A stretch of 35,090 nucleotides of DNA from Candidatus Babeliales bacterium (GTDB lineage Bacteria; Babelota; Babeliae; Babelales; Vermiphilaceae), in assembly GCA_035455925.1 (NCBI GenBank), contig DATIEE010000005.1:1-35090 (forward strand), written 5' to 3'. Of the stretch, positions 26,842-35,090 are shown one piece after another (within the stretch, counting starts at the first letter, position 1; the number at the start of each line of letters is the position of its first letter). The notes beneath the pieces are model-generated. The model searched no databases, was not told the origin of the DNA, and saw nothing but the letters and a program-made list of their open reading frames with translations. Both the position numbers and the translations under genes were made by a program.

Positions 26842-27816
26842 CTAGTGTATTTTAATTAACTCAATACTTTTTCCAATAATATAATCCATTTTAAGTTTAG
26901 ATACAATAGTATTTAAGGTTGAACCATAGTGTAATGAGAAAAACATGATTTTAATGGAATTAGAATTTTTGATGATTTGGAAGTTGTTTATTTTTCCTGA
27001 ATCAGCATCATCACTTATTGCTATTTTAAATAGATCATTATTGTCTATGTAATATCCTGCAGCATATTCCCCATAATAAAATAAAGGTGCTTCGCCAGTG
27101 TATTTAGGTTCAAATGTTATATTTATGTAGTCACCTTCAACATGAAATACAAGATATCCATCTGGCATTGTCTTAATCCAAAGTCCATCAAATTTTTTTT
27201 GAAATTCTAGATATTTGCCGTTTAGATTTTCATTGATAGATTGATACTTATCTTTTAAATAAGTGAGATCTCTTTCATAACCTATAGTTTTAGCCATCCA
27301 GTGAGATGTTATTCTTTTATCCATATAGGTTTTTATTGTTTCATCGGCCATAGTAACTATTTCACGTATTCGGTTTTGAGGACTCCAGTTTGCGATTTTG
27401 TCATCTAAACTCTTAGTAATAATTATTAAATCCTCTGCATTAAGCTTGTTATTATCGGTTGTGAGAGAAAGAATAGGAGCACGAAACGGGTATTTATCTG
27501 GCATTTGACAAATTAATGTGTGTTTTATGGTTTGGTCATCATGAAAAATAATTTTTATCTCAAATGGATGTTCGTTTGAAATAACGGGATATAAGTCAAT
27601 TACAAAATTTTTATTTTCACGCAATTCCTTTACTTCCATTGTAAGGCGCTTTGGGAAATTGGGATTTTCTAAAAGCTGAGAAATTCTATTATTTTTTTGT
27701 TCTATTGTTTCTAATAGTAGATCATTTTTAGTTATAGTTGAGATTTGCTTTGATGTTTCCATGCATAATGATGATTGAGTGAGCAGTAGTAAGATAATGC
27801 AAAAATTAGTTATCAT
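26842..27816 (-). CDS. Secreted protein with ubiquitin-conjugating-enzyme (E2/UEV)-like fold
   Basis: 324 aa. Signal peptide MITNFCIILLLLTQSSLC then Met19; AAGGA upstream. Residues ~52-165 follow the E2 core: helix 1 (PKRLTMEVKEL), beta strands, then the landmark DKYPFRAP (107-114, as YPFxPP in E2) and NWSPQNRI (143-150, as QWSPALTI), followed by a helix. The catalytic-Cys line of E2 (CLDIL...WSP) aligns here, without gaps, with SLDDKIANWSP: Ser136 sits where the Cys should be, and the HPN motif is missing. It is therefore probably an inactive E2 variant or an RWD relative. The C-terminal ~150 residues (FHVEGDYINITFEP, FFYYGEYAAGYYIDN) are of unknown fold. Bacteria lack a standard ubiquitin system, so a host-directed role is plausible. 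Inferred from pattern only. Confidence 0.7.
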   Translation of the reverse strand: MITNFCIILLLLTQSSLCMETSKQISTITKNDLLLETIEQKNNRISQLLENPNFPKRLTMEVKELRENKNFVIDLYPVISNEHPFEIKIIFHDDQTIKHTLICQMPDKYPFRAPILSLTTDNNKLNAEDLIIITKSLDDKIANWSPQNRIREIVTMADETIKTYMDKRITSHWMAKTIGYERDLTYLKDKYQSINENLNGKYLEFQKKFDGLWIKTMPDGYLVFHVEGDYINITFEPKYTGEAPLFYYGEYAAGYYIDNNDLFKIAISDDADSGKINNFQIIKNSNSIKIMFFSLHYGSTLNTIVSKLKMDYIIGKSIELIKIH

Positions 27817-27843
27817 AATAAAAGAATCCTTAAATTTAAAAAT

Positions 27844-27863
27844 AACCGGGATAAATCCCGGTT
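27844..27863 (-). terminator. Hairpin terminator after the 27886-28293 gene
   Basis: Perfect 8-bp GC-rich stem AACCGGGA / TCCCGGTT with a 4-nt loop, 22 bp past the stop. A short T-rich stretch follows on the minus strand. Confidence 0.75.
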
Positions 27864-27885
27864 AGATATAGTTTTATATAAATTA

Positions 27886-28293
27886 TTAAAGAAGAGTCTT
27901 TATTTCAGCAACTTTTACAAAAAAATTACTTATATCCTTACCATTATTAGTCAAACATATAATATTAGCTAAAAATCGTACTTTGTCTTTTGTTATATTA
28001 TGAATTAATTCGTAAGGTACTGTTGCAACAGGTTTTTCTAAAGATAACATTTTAAACGCATTTTGAAGTGCATTGCGATCGTCTGTTCTTAATGGCACAG
28101 TGTCAAGAATGTTTTTTTCTAAAAAATTAGTTGGTGGAATAGCATAATCCATATTGTTCGCTGTATAGCTTGTGATATGCAAATCTTTATTAAGTATAAA
28201 AGATAAAAACGATTCATCTGGTTGCATACTCAACAAAAATCCATTTATAGACATTACCGATAATACTACTAAAAATCTAACAGATTTTATCAT
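27886..28293 (-). CDS. Small secreted protein of unknown function
   Basis: 135 aa. Signal peptide of 22 residues ending GFLLS, then Met23 (MQPDESF). The mature chain has one Cys and no recognised domain. AAGGAAG lies a few bases before the ATG. It is followed by its own terminator and lies upstream of the E2-like gene on the same strand, so the two are probably separately transcribed. Confidence 0.7.
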   Translation of the reverse strand: MIKSVRFLVVLSVMSINGFLLSMQPDESFLSFILNKDLHITSYTANNMDYAIPPTNFLEKNILDTVPLRTDDRNALQNAFKMLSLEKPVATVPYELIHNITKDKVRFLANIICLTNNGKDISNFFVKVAEIKTLL

Positions 28294-28534
28294 ATCAGCT
28301 TCCTTTTTTATATACGATTTATTATCACTGAGAGATTATCACCGTCTGGTAATCTTTGCAATAGTGGATTATATTAATCGTGTTTTTTAAACTGATCAAT
28401 TTATCAAGACCAATCTAGCAGATTTAAGTTATTTTTGATGTTTGTTTAATTACACCGCTTGTTTAAGGCTCATTTGCTAAAATAAAAAATAAACGTACAC
28501 TAATAATTAGGATACGTATATAAAAGGAAATAAT

Positions 28535-28972
28535 ATGAAAAAGCTCAATATACTAATAGTAATTTTTTTACTAGCGCCTATCTTCACTTTCTTGCTTTTT
28601 TCTCACAATAATAATGAGACACACAACATTATTTATTTACATAAACAAAAAAATAACAGCTGCTCTAGTAAGGATCTATTACATTCTTTAAGTAATGTTG
28701 GCAATATAATTCTTGTTTTTTATGCTGATTGGTGTAATCCATGTACTCGTATGTCACAATTATTAGAGTATAGTGGACCAACACTACCGGAATATACCTT
28801 TATTAAAATAAATCGTGATTATTTTTCAGATATAGCAGATATATTCAGACCAAAAGGTATACCAACTCTTATATTCCTTCGTGATGGCAAGGAAATTGGT
28901 CGCTACGAAGGTCCACCATTAACTCAAAAAAAATTGATACATATTATTAAAAAAATATATGGAGCGATATAA
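28535..28972 (+). CDS. Membrane-anchored or periplasmic thioredoxin-like protein
   Basis: 145 aa. N-terminal hydrophobic segment ILIVIFLLAPIFTFLLF, then a thioredoxin fold: IILVFYADWCNPCTRM with the redox pair WCNPC, and the cis-Pro loop GIPTLIFLRDG ending with GRYEGPP. It resembles the soluble half of DsbD or TlpA-type proteins that handle disulfides outside the cytoplasm. AAAGGA precedes the ATG. Its stop abuts, base to base, the stop of the convergent gene at 28973. Confidence 0.88.
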   Translation: MKKLNILIVIFLLAPIFTFLLFSHNNNETHNIIYLHKQKNNSCSSKDLLHSLSNVGNIILVFYADWCNPCTRMSQLLEYSGPTLPEYTFIKINRDYFSDIADIFRPKGIPTLIFLRDGKEIGRYEGPPLTQKKLIHIIKKIYGAI

Positions 28973-29719
28973 TTACGCAGTGGTATGATTACCTGCAGGA
29001 GCAAATCTCGTATACGTTGTCCATCCTCCTGCAACAAGAAGTTGAATTGCAGTCATTAGACCTATACCTATCTTATAATATAACATATATCTATTTTGTA
29101 ACTTAATATGGTTATCAAGTATATTTTGATGCGATTCTTGATGTGGCAATAGTACTGGCTGTTTACTTTGATGATCGTGTAAAGCTTTTAAAAACGACAT
29201 ACCATTAAGTAAAAATGCCTCTGGATCTTCTTCTTGTATAGCTGCGTATCCCTTTGATAAGTAGTCCGGTGTCTGGTTATTTTCGTTTGTATTATGTATG
29301 TCGTGTGCCATTTGTGCCATAAGAGTAGGATCGATTGGGGTTTCTCGTAACAATGTAATTGCTTTTTGAACCTCTGTAAGTGACATTTTATGTTGTTGCG
29401 CAAATTCGTAAATTTTAGGACGATCAATCATTAATTGAGTCCAGCCTGATTTATCTGGGTCTTCAATGTCAGCTAACAATCCGGTTAAAACAGTATCACC
29501 AATGTCTTTTGGTAGTCTATTTCTTGTTGTTAGATGCGAATCAGCTTGTATATCAGTGCGATGTAACGCAATATCTTTCGCATCCATCATAATTAATAGC
29601 TCATTACGCGTCGTAATACTTTTTTGTGGATCTTTGCCAACAGTAAAATGATCCATGCCATATGCAACAGGTACAACTGACATCATCAATAAAGAATACA
29701 TAATTATTTGTTTTATCAT
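28973..29719 (-). CDS. Secreted or membrane-anchored protein of unknown function
   Basis: 248 aa. An excellent AAGGAGG ribosome site precedes the ATG. Signal peptide ending AYG then Met22. The body is helical and acidic; a hydrophobic segment near the C-terminus (IGIGLMTAIQLLVAGGW) would anchor the mature protein with a short tail. No family recognised. The strong ribosome site suggests good expression. Confidence 0.75.
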   Translation of the reverse strand: MIKQIIMYSLLMMSVVPVAYGMDHFTVGKDPQKSITTRNELLIMMDAKDIALHRTDIQADSHLTTRNRLPKDIGDTVLTGLLADIEDPDKSGWTQLMIDRPKIYEFAQQHKMSLTEVQKAITLLRETPIDPTLMAQMAHDIHNTNENNQTPDYLSKGYAAIQEEDPEAFLLNGMSFLKALHDHQSKQPVLLPHQESHQNILDNHIKLQNRYMLYYKIGIGLMTAIQLLVAGGWTTYTRFAPAGNHTTA

Positions 29720-29776
29720 CGCAACCTCCTTATAAAAAAATAATAATTTAATAGGAAATATATCTTAATTTTAAAA

Positions 29777-29812
29777 CAAAAAAAAAGAAGAAGAGTATTT
29801 TCTCTTCTTCTT
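29777..29812 (-). terminator. Rho-independent terminator of nrdA-nrdB
   Basis: 11-bp stem AAGAAGAAGAG (29785-29795) with its complement at 29802-29812 and a 6-nt loop, followed on the minus strand by a run of at least seven T. It lies 35 bp past the nrdB stop. Confidence 0.88.
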
Positions 29813-29847
29813 GCGCATCCAATCATTCATCTGATCTTATGTTTTTT

Positions 29848-30849
29848 TTACCACTCTAATGAGCCGGCAGTTTGATATTCGGTAACTCGTGATTCAAAAA
29901 AGTTTTTTTCTTTACTCAGATCAGTTGATTGCGACATCCATGGAAATGGATTTTTAGTGCCATATATTTTTGGTAAATCAATACGCTCTAAACGACGATC
30001 TGTTATATGTTCAACATATTCTGCAAATTGTTGTGCATTAATGCCGAACATCCCTTGCGGACATGCATCTAATGCATATTGTTTTTCTAACACAACTGCT
30101 TGCTTGATCAATTCAGTAATTTCTTGTTGAAATGACGCTGTCCAAATTTCAGGGTTTTCTGATTTTATCACATTGATAAGATCACAACCAAATGCAAGAT
30201 GAAGACTTTCATCCCGCATAATATATTCAAACTGCTCACCAATACCAATCATTTTATTTTGACGTTTTAATGCAAGCATCATTGCAAAGCCTGCATAAAA
30301 GAAAATACCTTCCATGACAACATAAAAACCAATAAGATCATGTACAAAGCGTTGAATGTTTTTTGTTGTATCAGTGGTAAAATTTGGATCCATAATTGAT
30401 GTCGTTAAATTCACGACAAAATCATCTTTTGCTTTGATGGAAGGAATGCGCTCATACATTGTATAGATTTCATCAGGATTTAACCCCAATGAATCACAGC
30501 AATAAATAAATGTATCGGTGTGAACAGCTTCTTCATATGATTGACGTAAAAGATATTGTCGGCATTCTGGATTGGTTATATGTTTATAGATAATAAGTAC
30601 TAAATTATTGGCTGTTAATGATTCTGCTGTAGAAAAAAATCCTAAATTCCATAAAACTAACCGTCGCTCAGCTTCTGTCAGTACTGTTGATGATTTCCAT
30701 TGCTCAACATCATATTGCATAGATATTTCTTCAGGAGTCCAATTATTTGCAACACCATCTTTATAATGTTGACGCGCCCACATATATCTCATAGGCAAAA
30801 TTTTATTTGGATCTACCGTTGAATTATTAATAATTCCATTTTTATTCAT
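29848..30849 (-). CDS. nrdB: Ribonucleotide reductase beta subunit, class Ic-like (radical Tyr replaced by Phe)
   Basis: Makes the oxidising cofactor that starts ribonucleotide reduction in NrdA. 333 aa. I choose the second of two adjacent ATGs (30849), 6 bp after AAGG. Metal ligands are visible: E76 in STAESL (Glu where E. coli has Asp84), E107 and H110 in EEAVH, E180 in MEGIFFY, E214 and H217 in RDESLH. Four residues after H110, where class Ia enzymes carry the radical Tyr (E. coli Y122), this protein has Phe114 (HTDTF). The same change with a Glu first ligand defines the Mn/Fe class Ic enzyme of Chlamydia. The C-terminus VTEYQTAGSLEW keeps the electron-relay Tyr. Operon with nrdA, 24 bp apart. 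Confidence 0.95.
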   Translation of the reverse strand: MNKNGIINNSTVDPNKILPMRYMWARQHYKDGVANNWTPEEISMQYDVEQWKSSTVLTEAERRLVLWNLGFFSTAESLTANNLVLIIYKHITNPECRQYLLRQSYEEAVHTDTFIYCCDSLGLNPDEIYTMYERIPSIKAKDDFVVNLTTSIMDPNFTTDTTKNIQRFVHDLIGFYVVMEGIFFYAGFAMMLALKRQNKMIGIGEQFEYIMRDESLHLAFGCDLINVIKSENPEIWTASFQQEITELIKQAVVLEKQYALDACPQGMFGINAQQFAEYVEHITDRRLERIDLPKIYGTKNPFPWMSQSTDLSKEKNFFESRVTEYQTAGSLEW

Positions 30850-30873
30850 CATTTTCCTTAATTGTAATTACTA

Positions 30874-33426
30874 TTACTGACACGAATCACATGCTAAATC
30901 ATCTGAAATGGTACATGATGCACCCGACAAAATATCATCATCTGATGTTATAACCTGTTCCTCTTCAAGTGGAACATCTTCCATAATACCATTAACTGTT
31001 TTATAAATACGTTTTTGTGTAAAGCCAAATTTTTGTGCATCTAAACTTGCTTTTTCAATTTGACTTGCACCAAGCGTACGTAAATAATATGTTGTTTTAA
31101 GACCTGATTGCCATGCAGCAACATAAATATCATGTAACAATTTCCCCGAAACACCCTTCATGAAAACATTGTGCGATATACTTTGATCAAGCCATTTACC
31201 ACGAGCTGCAGTAATGGTAATAAGATGCACGGGATCAATTTCAAATGCTTCACAATATTTATCTTTTAAGGTTTGTGGAATAGCTTCAATCATTTGCACA
31301 TTTCCATCATAGTATTTAAGTAACTCAAGCATGTTATTATTCCACAAGCCAAGATTTTTTAAGTCTTCTATTAAAAAATTATTAAGAACGGTAAATTCAC
31401 CACTCATATTTGCTTTAACATAAATATTTTTATAAATTGGCTCGATGGAAGGAAACACGCCAGCGATATTTGCAATTGTTGCGGTTGGTGCAATTGCCAT
31501 AACATTTGAGTTACGCATACCATAACGTTGCACGTGATTCCGGACAGAAGTCCAATCAAGTTTACCGCCACGCTGCACTTTAACTTCAACACCACGTTCT
31601 TGCTCAAGAAGATCAATAGTATCTTGGGGAAAAATATTTCTATCCCATTTAGAACCTTTATATGTTGCATATGTGCCGCGTTCTTTAGCCAATTGTGAGG
31701 AAGTTAAAATTGCGTGATATGCTATAAATTCCATAAGCTCATCAGAATAGGCAATTGCTTGTAATGATGAAAAATTAATACCTACTTGATATAGCAGATC
31801 CTGAAATCCCATAATACCAAGTCCGACAGGACGATGACGCATATTTGATGCTTCTGCCTCTGCAACAGGATAGTAATTTATATCAATAACATTATCTAAC
31901 ATACGTACAGCAGTAGTAATAGTTTTGCTTAATTTTTCTTCATCGATTGCTCCATTTTTTACATGGCGTGCAAGATTAATTGAACCTAAATTACATACAG
32001 CAATTTCTTGTGCTGAGGTATTAAGTGTGATTTCTGTACATAAATTAGAACTATGAACAACGCCAACATGATCTTGTGGTGAACGTACATTACACGCATC
32101 TTTAAAGGTAATCCATGGCTGACCCGTTTCAAATAGGCGGCTTAACATTTTACGCCATAATCCGCGAGCTGAAATTGTTTTATGCATTGTAATGCCATCT
32201 AATACAACTAATTGCTCATATTCTATATATCGTTTTTCAAACGCTTTGCCATATAAATGATGCAGATCAGAGGTTTCATCAGGAGAGAATAATGTCCACT
32301 GCTCATCTGCAAGAACACGTTTCATAAATAAGTCAGGAATCCAATTAGCAATATTAAGATCATGAGTGCGGCGACGTTCATCACCAGTATTTTTGCGTAA
32401 ATCAATAAAGTCTTCAATCTCTAAATGCCATGTTTCAAGATACACAACTGCAGCGCTACGTCGTTTACCACTTCTTTTAATTGCTGCAATAACATCATTA
32501 TTAATTTTAAGAAACGGCACTACTCCTTGACTTTCTTCTTTAATAGAATCAATCATCGCACCACACGCACGGATATTGCTCCAATCAACTGCAACGCCAC
32601 CAGACCATTTTGCTAACTGAGCAGAATCTGAATAGCTTTTGAAAATATGATTCAAATCATCTTCAACTGTTGCAAGAAAACAAGAACTTAATTGTGAACG
32701 CAATAACCCCGAATGAAGCAACGTTGGCGTGCTGGGAACATAGTGCAACATTGACATTACGTGATAAAAATCAACTGCTATCTTATTTTTATCTATCTCA
32801 TTATATGCAAGGCCCATCGCGACACGCATCCAAAACGCCTGTGGCAATTCAATATGTTCTGTTTCGTTTCTTAGAAAATATCGCTTGTATAGCGTATTCA
32901 TTCCCATATAATCAAGGAGATTATCTCGTTCAGGAATCAATTGTTGCGCAAGATATTCACAATCAAATCCTGCTAAACGCTTATCAAGTAAATTAGCATC
33001 TATACCACGTGTAATACCTGTTATAAAAGAATTACGATACACCTCTTCGCTATTAATACGCGAAATAGATGTAAATGTTACTTGTTTAAATAGCTTTTTT
33101 AATTGCAAACGCATTGCTATCTTACTATATGCAGGATCACGTTCAATAAAAGCTGTAGCAGCAAGAATAAACGCATCGGCAATACCGCTTGCGGTAATTC
33201 CATCAAAAATATTTTTTAATGTTTCACGTAAAATAAGCTCAGGATCAACATAAGATTCATAGCCAATACACGCAAAGCCAATTGTTTGTCGTAGTCGTTT
33301 CTCATTAATAATTTCACGAGTACCATCAGCTTTTACAACAGAAAACATAGAGATATTATTTTCTACCTTTTCACATGCATCACTTATCAAAAAGGGTGCG
33401 GTTGTGACTCTATTATGTTGTTCCAT
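30874..33426 (-). CDS. nrdA: Ribonucleotide reductase alpha subunit, class I
   Basis: Reduces ribonucleoside diphosphates to deoxy forms. 850 aa from the ATG at 33426, which follows AAGGA; an earlier frame start at 33510 adds 28 unlikely residues. One ATP-cone domain (FSVVKADGTREIINEKRLRQ onward, ~27-115) gives allosteric control. Catalytic set: C249 (SSCFLA), N461-x-C463-x-E465 (NLCTEI) and C478 (AVCNLGS), with the 15-residue spacing seen in eukaryotic class I enzymes rather than the E. coli spacing. The YYLRT tyrosine pair leads radical transfer, and the C-terminal CDSC tail carries the redox cysteines that re-reduce the site. First gene of nrdA-nrdB. Confidence 0.97.
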   Translation of the reverse strand: MEQHNRVTTAPFLISDACEKVENNISMFSVVKADGTREIINEKRLRQTIGFACIGYESYVDPELILRETLKNIFDGITASGIADAFILAATAFIERDPAYSKIAMRLQLKKLFKQVTFTSISRINSEEVYRNSFITGITRGIDANLLDKRLAGFDCEYLAQQLIPERDNLLDYMGMNTLYKRYFLRNETEHIELPQAFWMRVAMGLAYNEIDKNKIAVDFYHVMSMLHYVPSTPTLLHSGLLRSQLSSCFLATVEDDLNHIFKSYSDSAQLAKWSGGVAVDWSNIRACGAMIDSIKEESQGVVPFLKINNDVIAAIKRSGKRRSAAVVYLETWHLEIEDFIDLRKNTGDERRRTHDLNIANWIPDLFMKRVLADEQWTLFSPDETSDLHHLYGKAFEKRYIEYEQLVVLDGITMHKTISARGLWRKMLSRLFETGQPWITFKDACNVRSPQDHVGVVHSSNLCTEITLNTSAQEIAVCNLGSINLARHVKNGAIDEEKLSKTITTAVRMLDNVIDINYYPVAEAEASNMRHRPVGLGIMGFQDLLYQVGINFSSLQAIAYSDELMEFIAYHAILTSSQLAKERGTYATYKGSKWDRNIFPQDTIDLLEQERGVEVKVQRGGKLDWTSVRNHVQRYGMRNSNVMAIAPTATIANIAGVFPSIEPIYKNIYVKANMSGEFTVLNNFLIEDLKNLGLWNNNMLELLKYYDGNVQMIEAIPQTLKDKYCEAFEIDPVHLITITAARGKWLDQSISHNVFMKGVSGKLLHDIYVAAWQSGLKTTYYLRTLGASQIEKASLDAQKFGFTQKRIYKTVNGIMEDVPLEEEQVITSDDDILSGASCTISDDLACDSCQ

Positions 33427-33951
33427 ATCATCCTTAAACTTTTTTTTTAAAATAGTTACTATATATAAAAAGACTGCACATTGTATCATTCTAGAATAAT
33501 GACTAAGCACCTTATAATCAAATAGTTTTTTAACTTTTTAGTGGTAATATATTCTTAAATATTTCATAATAATTGAATCAGAAATAATACATTTAGAGTA
33601 AAAAAATAAAACACCAATAGATACCTATCGATGCAGCCATAAATAATGATTATTATTTTTTTTATCATAAAAATCGAATGTAAATTAAAACAAAAAAGAT
33701 AATAATTTTATAAAATATTTTATTAAAAATATCTATTGGTAGTTTATCAACCTTTGTACAACAAATTTTTATACAAAATATAGATAATATTTTTTAGGTA
33801 AAAATAGTGTAAAATACACGTACTATCAATAATGAAAAAATAGACAATGAAGAACGCATTGTTTTTTGAGCAAAATTCTTTATAATAGAAATATGTTATA
33901 TATTTAACTATTAATATATAAAAAAAATAGATTTACCATTATTTAATAAAG
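33427..33951. other. Divergent intergenic region between nrdA and a secreted-protein gene
   Basis: No gene seen. Contains an 11-bp inverted repeat, ACCAATAGATA at 33613-33623 and its complement at 33730-33740, around very AT-rich DNA. A TATAAT at 33881-33886 is a possible -10 box for the right-hand gene, but its -35 box is poor. No convincing NrdR site was found before nrdA. Confidence 0.4.
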
Positions 33952-33960
33952 ATGATAACA

Positions 33961-35090
33961 ATGAACAAACAATTTATTTTCATTCTTTCTGTCGTTGTGA
34001 TAACTAATTTTCCTTGTTCAGCAATGAATTATATAAGACAATCATTAATAGAATTTAATTTAGTATCGGTAACAAATCAGGAGAAGTTATTAGCAAAAAC
34101 ACAAACACTTTGCAAAGCAATAACCAATTGCGAGAATACAATTGCTCCGCTACAGAAACAATTATTAACAATTAGCAGGAATACAACATTAAAAGATGAT
34201 GAGAGAAGAACACGACGTGCAGTTTTAATCGGTAATATTGATACTAGTTTATCAACATTACATGATCCAGTACGGGATTTAGTACTATTGTATAAAAATG
34301 TAAGTTCTAATAAAGAATCATCTATGCGATCTAGTATGATAGCAACATATTTTAATCATACTGCTAGTTCATCGGGAGATAATGATTTACTAGAAACACT
34401 GAAGAATTTTAATGAAGGCGTTAAAAATCTAGGTTCCCGTTCAACATCCTCTGTGGTTACAGATTTTACACAAAGTAATTTTGATAAGGATGATGAAAAA
34501 GAAACAAATCCTATAGTTATGTATTATTATTGGGGCGACAGCAAGAAGATATCTAAGCCATCTGAAAGTTTCAACAATAAAGGTTTAGATAGCATGCATT
34601 CTCAAAAAGGCTATGCAGAATATATACGTGATTGTTTTTTTGTATCAAACACCAAAAACCAATTTATACAATGTGTTGATGATGTTAATCGTTCTATAGC
34701 AGTCATAGAATTAATTTTAACCAATTACAAAAAAAATAAACCTACTTCAATTTCTCAAGAGTTTGAAAATAATTATACCAAAATATTACAAACTCATTGT
34801 TATGCGCTAAATATTTCGATACAAAATATATTACAATTTCTCGCGAAAGTATCTGATCGTGAAAAATATTCCTTACGGCTTAAAAAAATAACTGATATAT
34901 ATCAGTTTGGTACAATATCTAATATGATTAGCGACAGAAAATTTAATGACATAGGTGAATGTTTAATTAAGTTAAAAAAAGTTTTGGTTGAAATATGCCA
35001 AGAATCAATTCAGCCTGATAGCAATGAATTGCTACAAAGTACAATATTGCTTCAAGTATCGGAACAGCAACAATCAGAGTGGCCTAAAGA
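33961..35090 (+). CDS. Secreted protein of unknown function (3' end outside window)
   Basis: Open for 376 codons to the right edge. Signal peptide MNKQFIFILSVVVITNFPCSA then Met22; an in-frame ATG at 33952 is an alternative start and neither has a clear ribosome site. The mature part is helical, with Asn/Ser/Lys-rich stretches and scattered cysteines. A low-complexity acidic patch (DKDDEKE) lies near residue 180. No family recognised. The signal-peptide pattern matches the other unknown secreted proteins here. Confidence 0.7.
   Translation, partial: MNKQFIFILSVVVITNFPCSAMNYIRQSLIEFNLVSVTNQEKLLAKTQTLCKAITNCENTIAPLQKQLLTISRNTTLKDDERRTRRAVLIGNIDTSLSTLHDPVRDLVLLYKNVSSNKESSMRSSMIATYFNHTASSSGDNDLLETLKNFNEGVKNLGSRSTSSVVTDFTQSNFDKDDEKETNPIVMYYYWGDSKKISKPSESFNNKGLDSMHSQKGYAEYIRDCFFVSNTKNQFIQCVDDVNRSIAVIELILTNYKKNKPTSISQEFENNYTKILQTHCYALNISIQNILQFLAKVSDREKYSLRLKKITDIYQFGTISNMISDRKFNDIGECLIKLKKVLVEICQESIQPDSNELLQSTILLQVSEQQQSEWPK

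Noticed and set aside
33451-33475. ACTATATATAA before nrdA as an NrdR box
   Set aside because: Only half of the expected palindrome is present and there is no second box at the usual spacing.

Overview
The window is AT-rich, gene-dense bacterial chromosome from a Gram-negative-type (diderm) organism. It has an outer-membrane beta-barrel protein and many short proteins with signal peptides. The mix of core information genes with many unrecognised secreted proteins and eukaryote-like folds (a collagen-galactosyltransferase-like enzyme, a ubiquitin-conjugating-enzyme-like fold, a J-domain-like end) fits a host-dependent bacterium. My best guess is the Dependentiae/Babeliae (TM6), which live in amoebae and other protists. 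This is inferred from gene style, not from a database match.

Layout. 1-1457 (-): partial secreted protein ending in a J-domain-like segment. 1690-7138: an ATPase/PD-(D/E)XK nuclease gene and orn (oligoribonuclease). They are separated by an inserted block holding an IS30-type transposase remnant and a membrane-anchored MutS-like ATPase, flanked by about 285-bp direct repeats that carry broken 3' ends of the two outer genes. 7269-9884: a secreted collagen-galactosyltransferase-like enzyme convergent with aspS. 10039-13011 (-): two small related secreted proteins and an outer-membrane barrel. 13172-14059 (+): nfo (endonuclease IV). 14660-17746 (-): the nusA-infB operon, with a clear terminator after infB.

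17747-18332 is the most unusual intergenic region. It has a large inverted repeat made of 11-bp units that resemble DnaA boxes, at a point where GC skew changes sign while the flanking genes keep the same orientation. I propose it as the chromosomal replication origin.

18333-24461: family 4 uracil-DNA glycosylase, a secreted clostripain-type peptidase, gpmI, a hypothetical membrane protein, and a truA-GNAT pair. 25014-29719: an accessory stretch of secreted proteins. It includes a repeat protein whose reading frame breaks at a T8 tract, a ubiquitin-E2-like protein with Ser at the catalytic Cys position, and an anchored thioredoxin. 29848-33426 (-): nrdA-nrdB, a class I ribonucleotide reductase whose beta subunit has Phe in place of the radical Tyr (chlamydia-like class Ic). 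33961-35090 (+): another partial secreted protein.

Together the conserved genes cover DNA precursor supply (nrdAB), base-excision repair (UDG, nfo), transcription and translation (nusA, infB, aspS, truA), RNA turnover (orn) and lower glycolysis (gpmI). No tRNA, rRNA or CRISPR array was seen. Eight of the secreted proteins share an odd feature: a Met directly after the predicted signal-peptide cleavage site.
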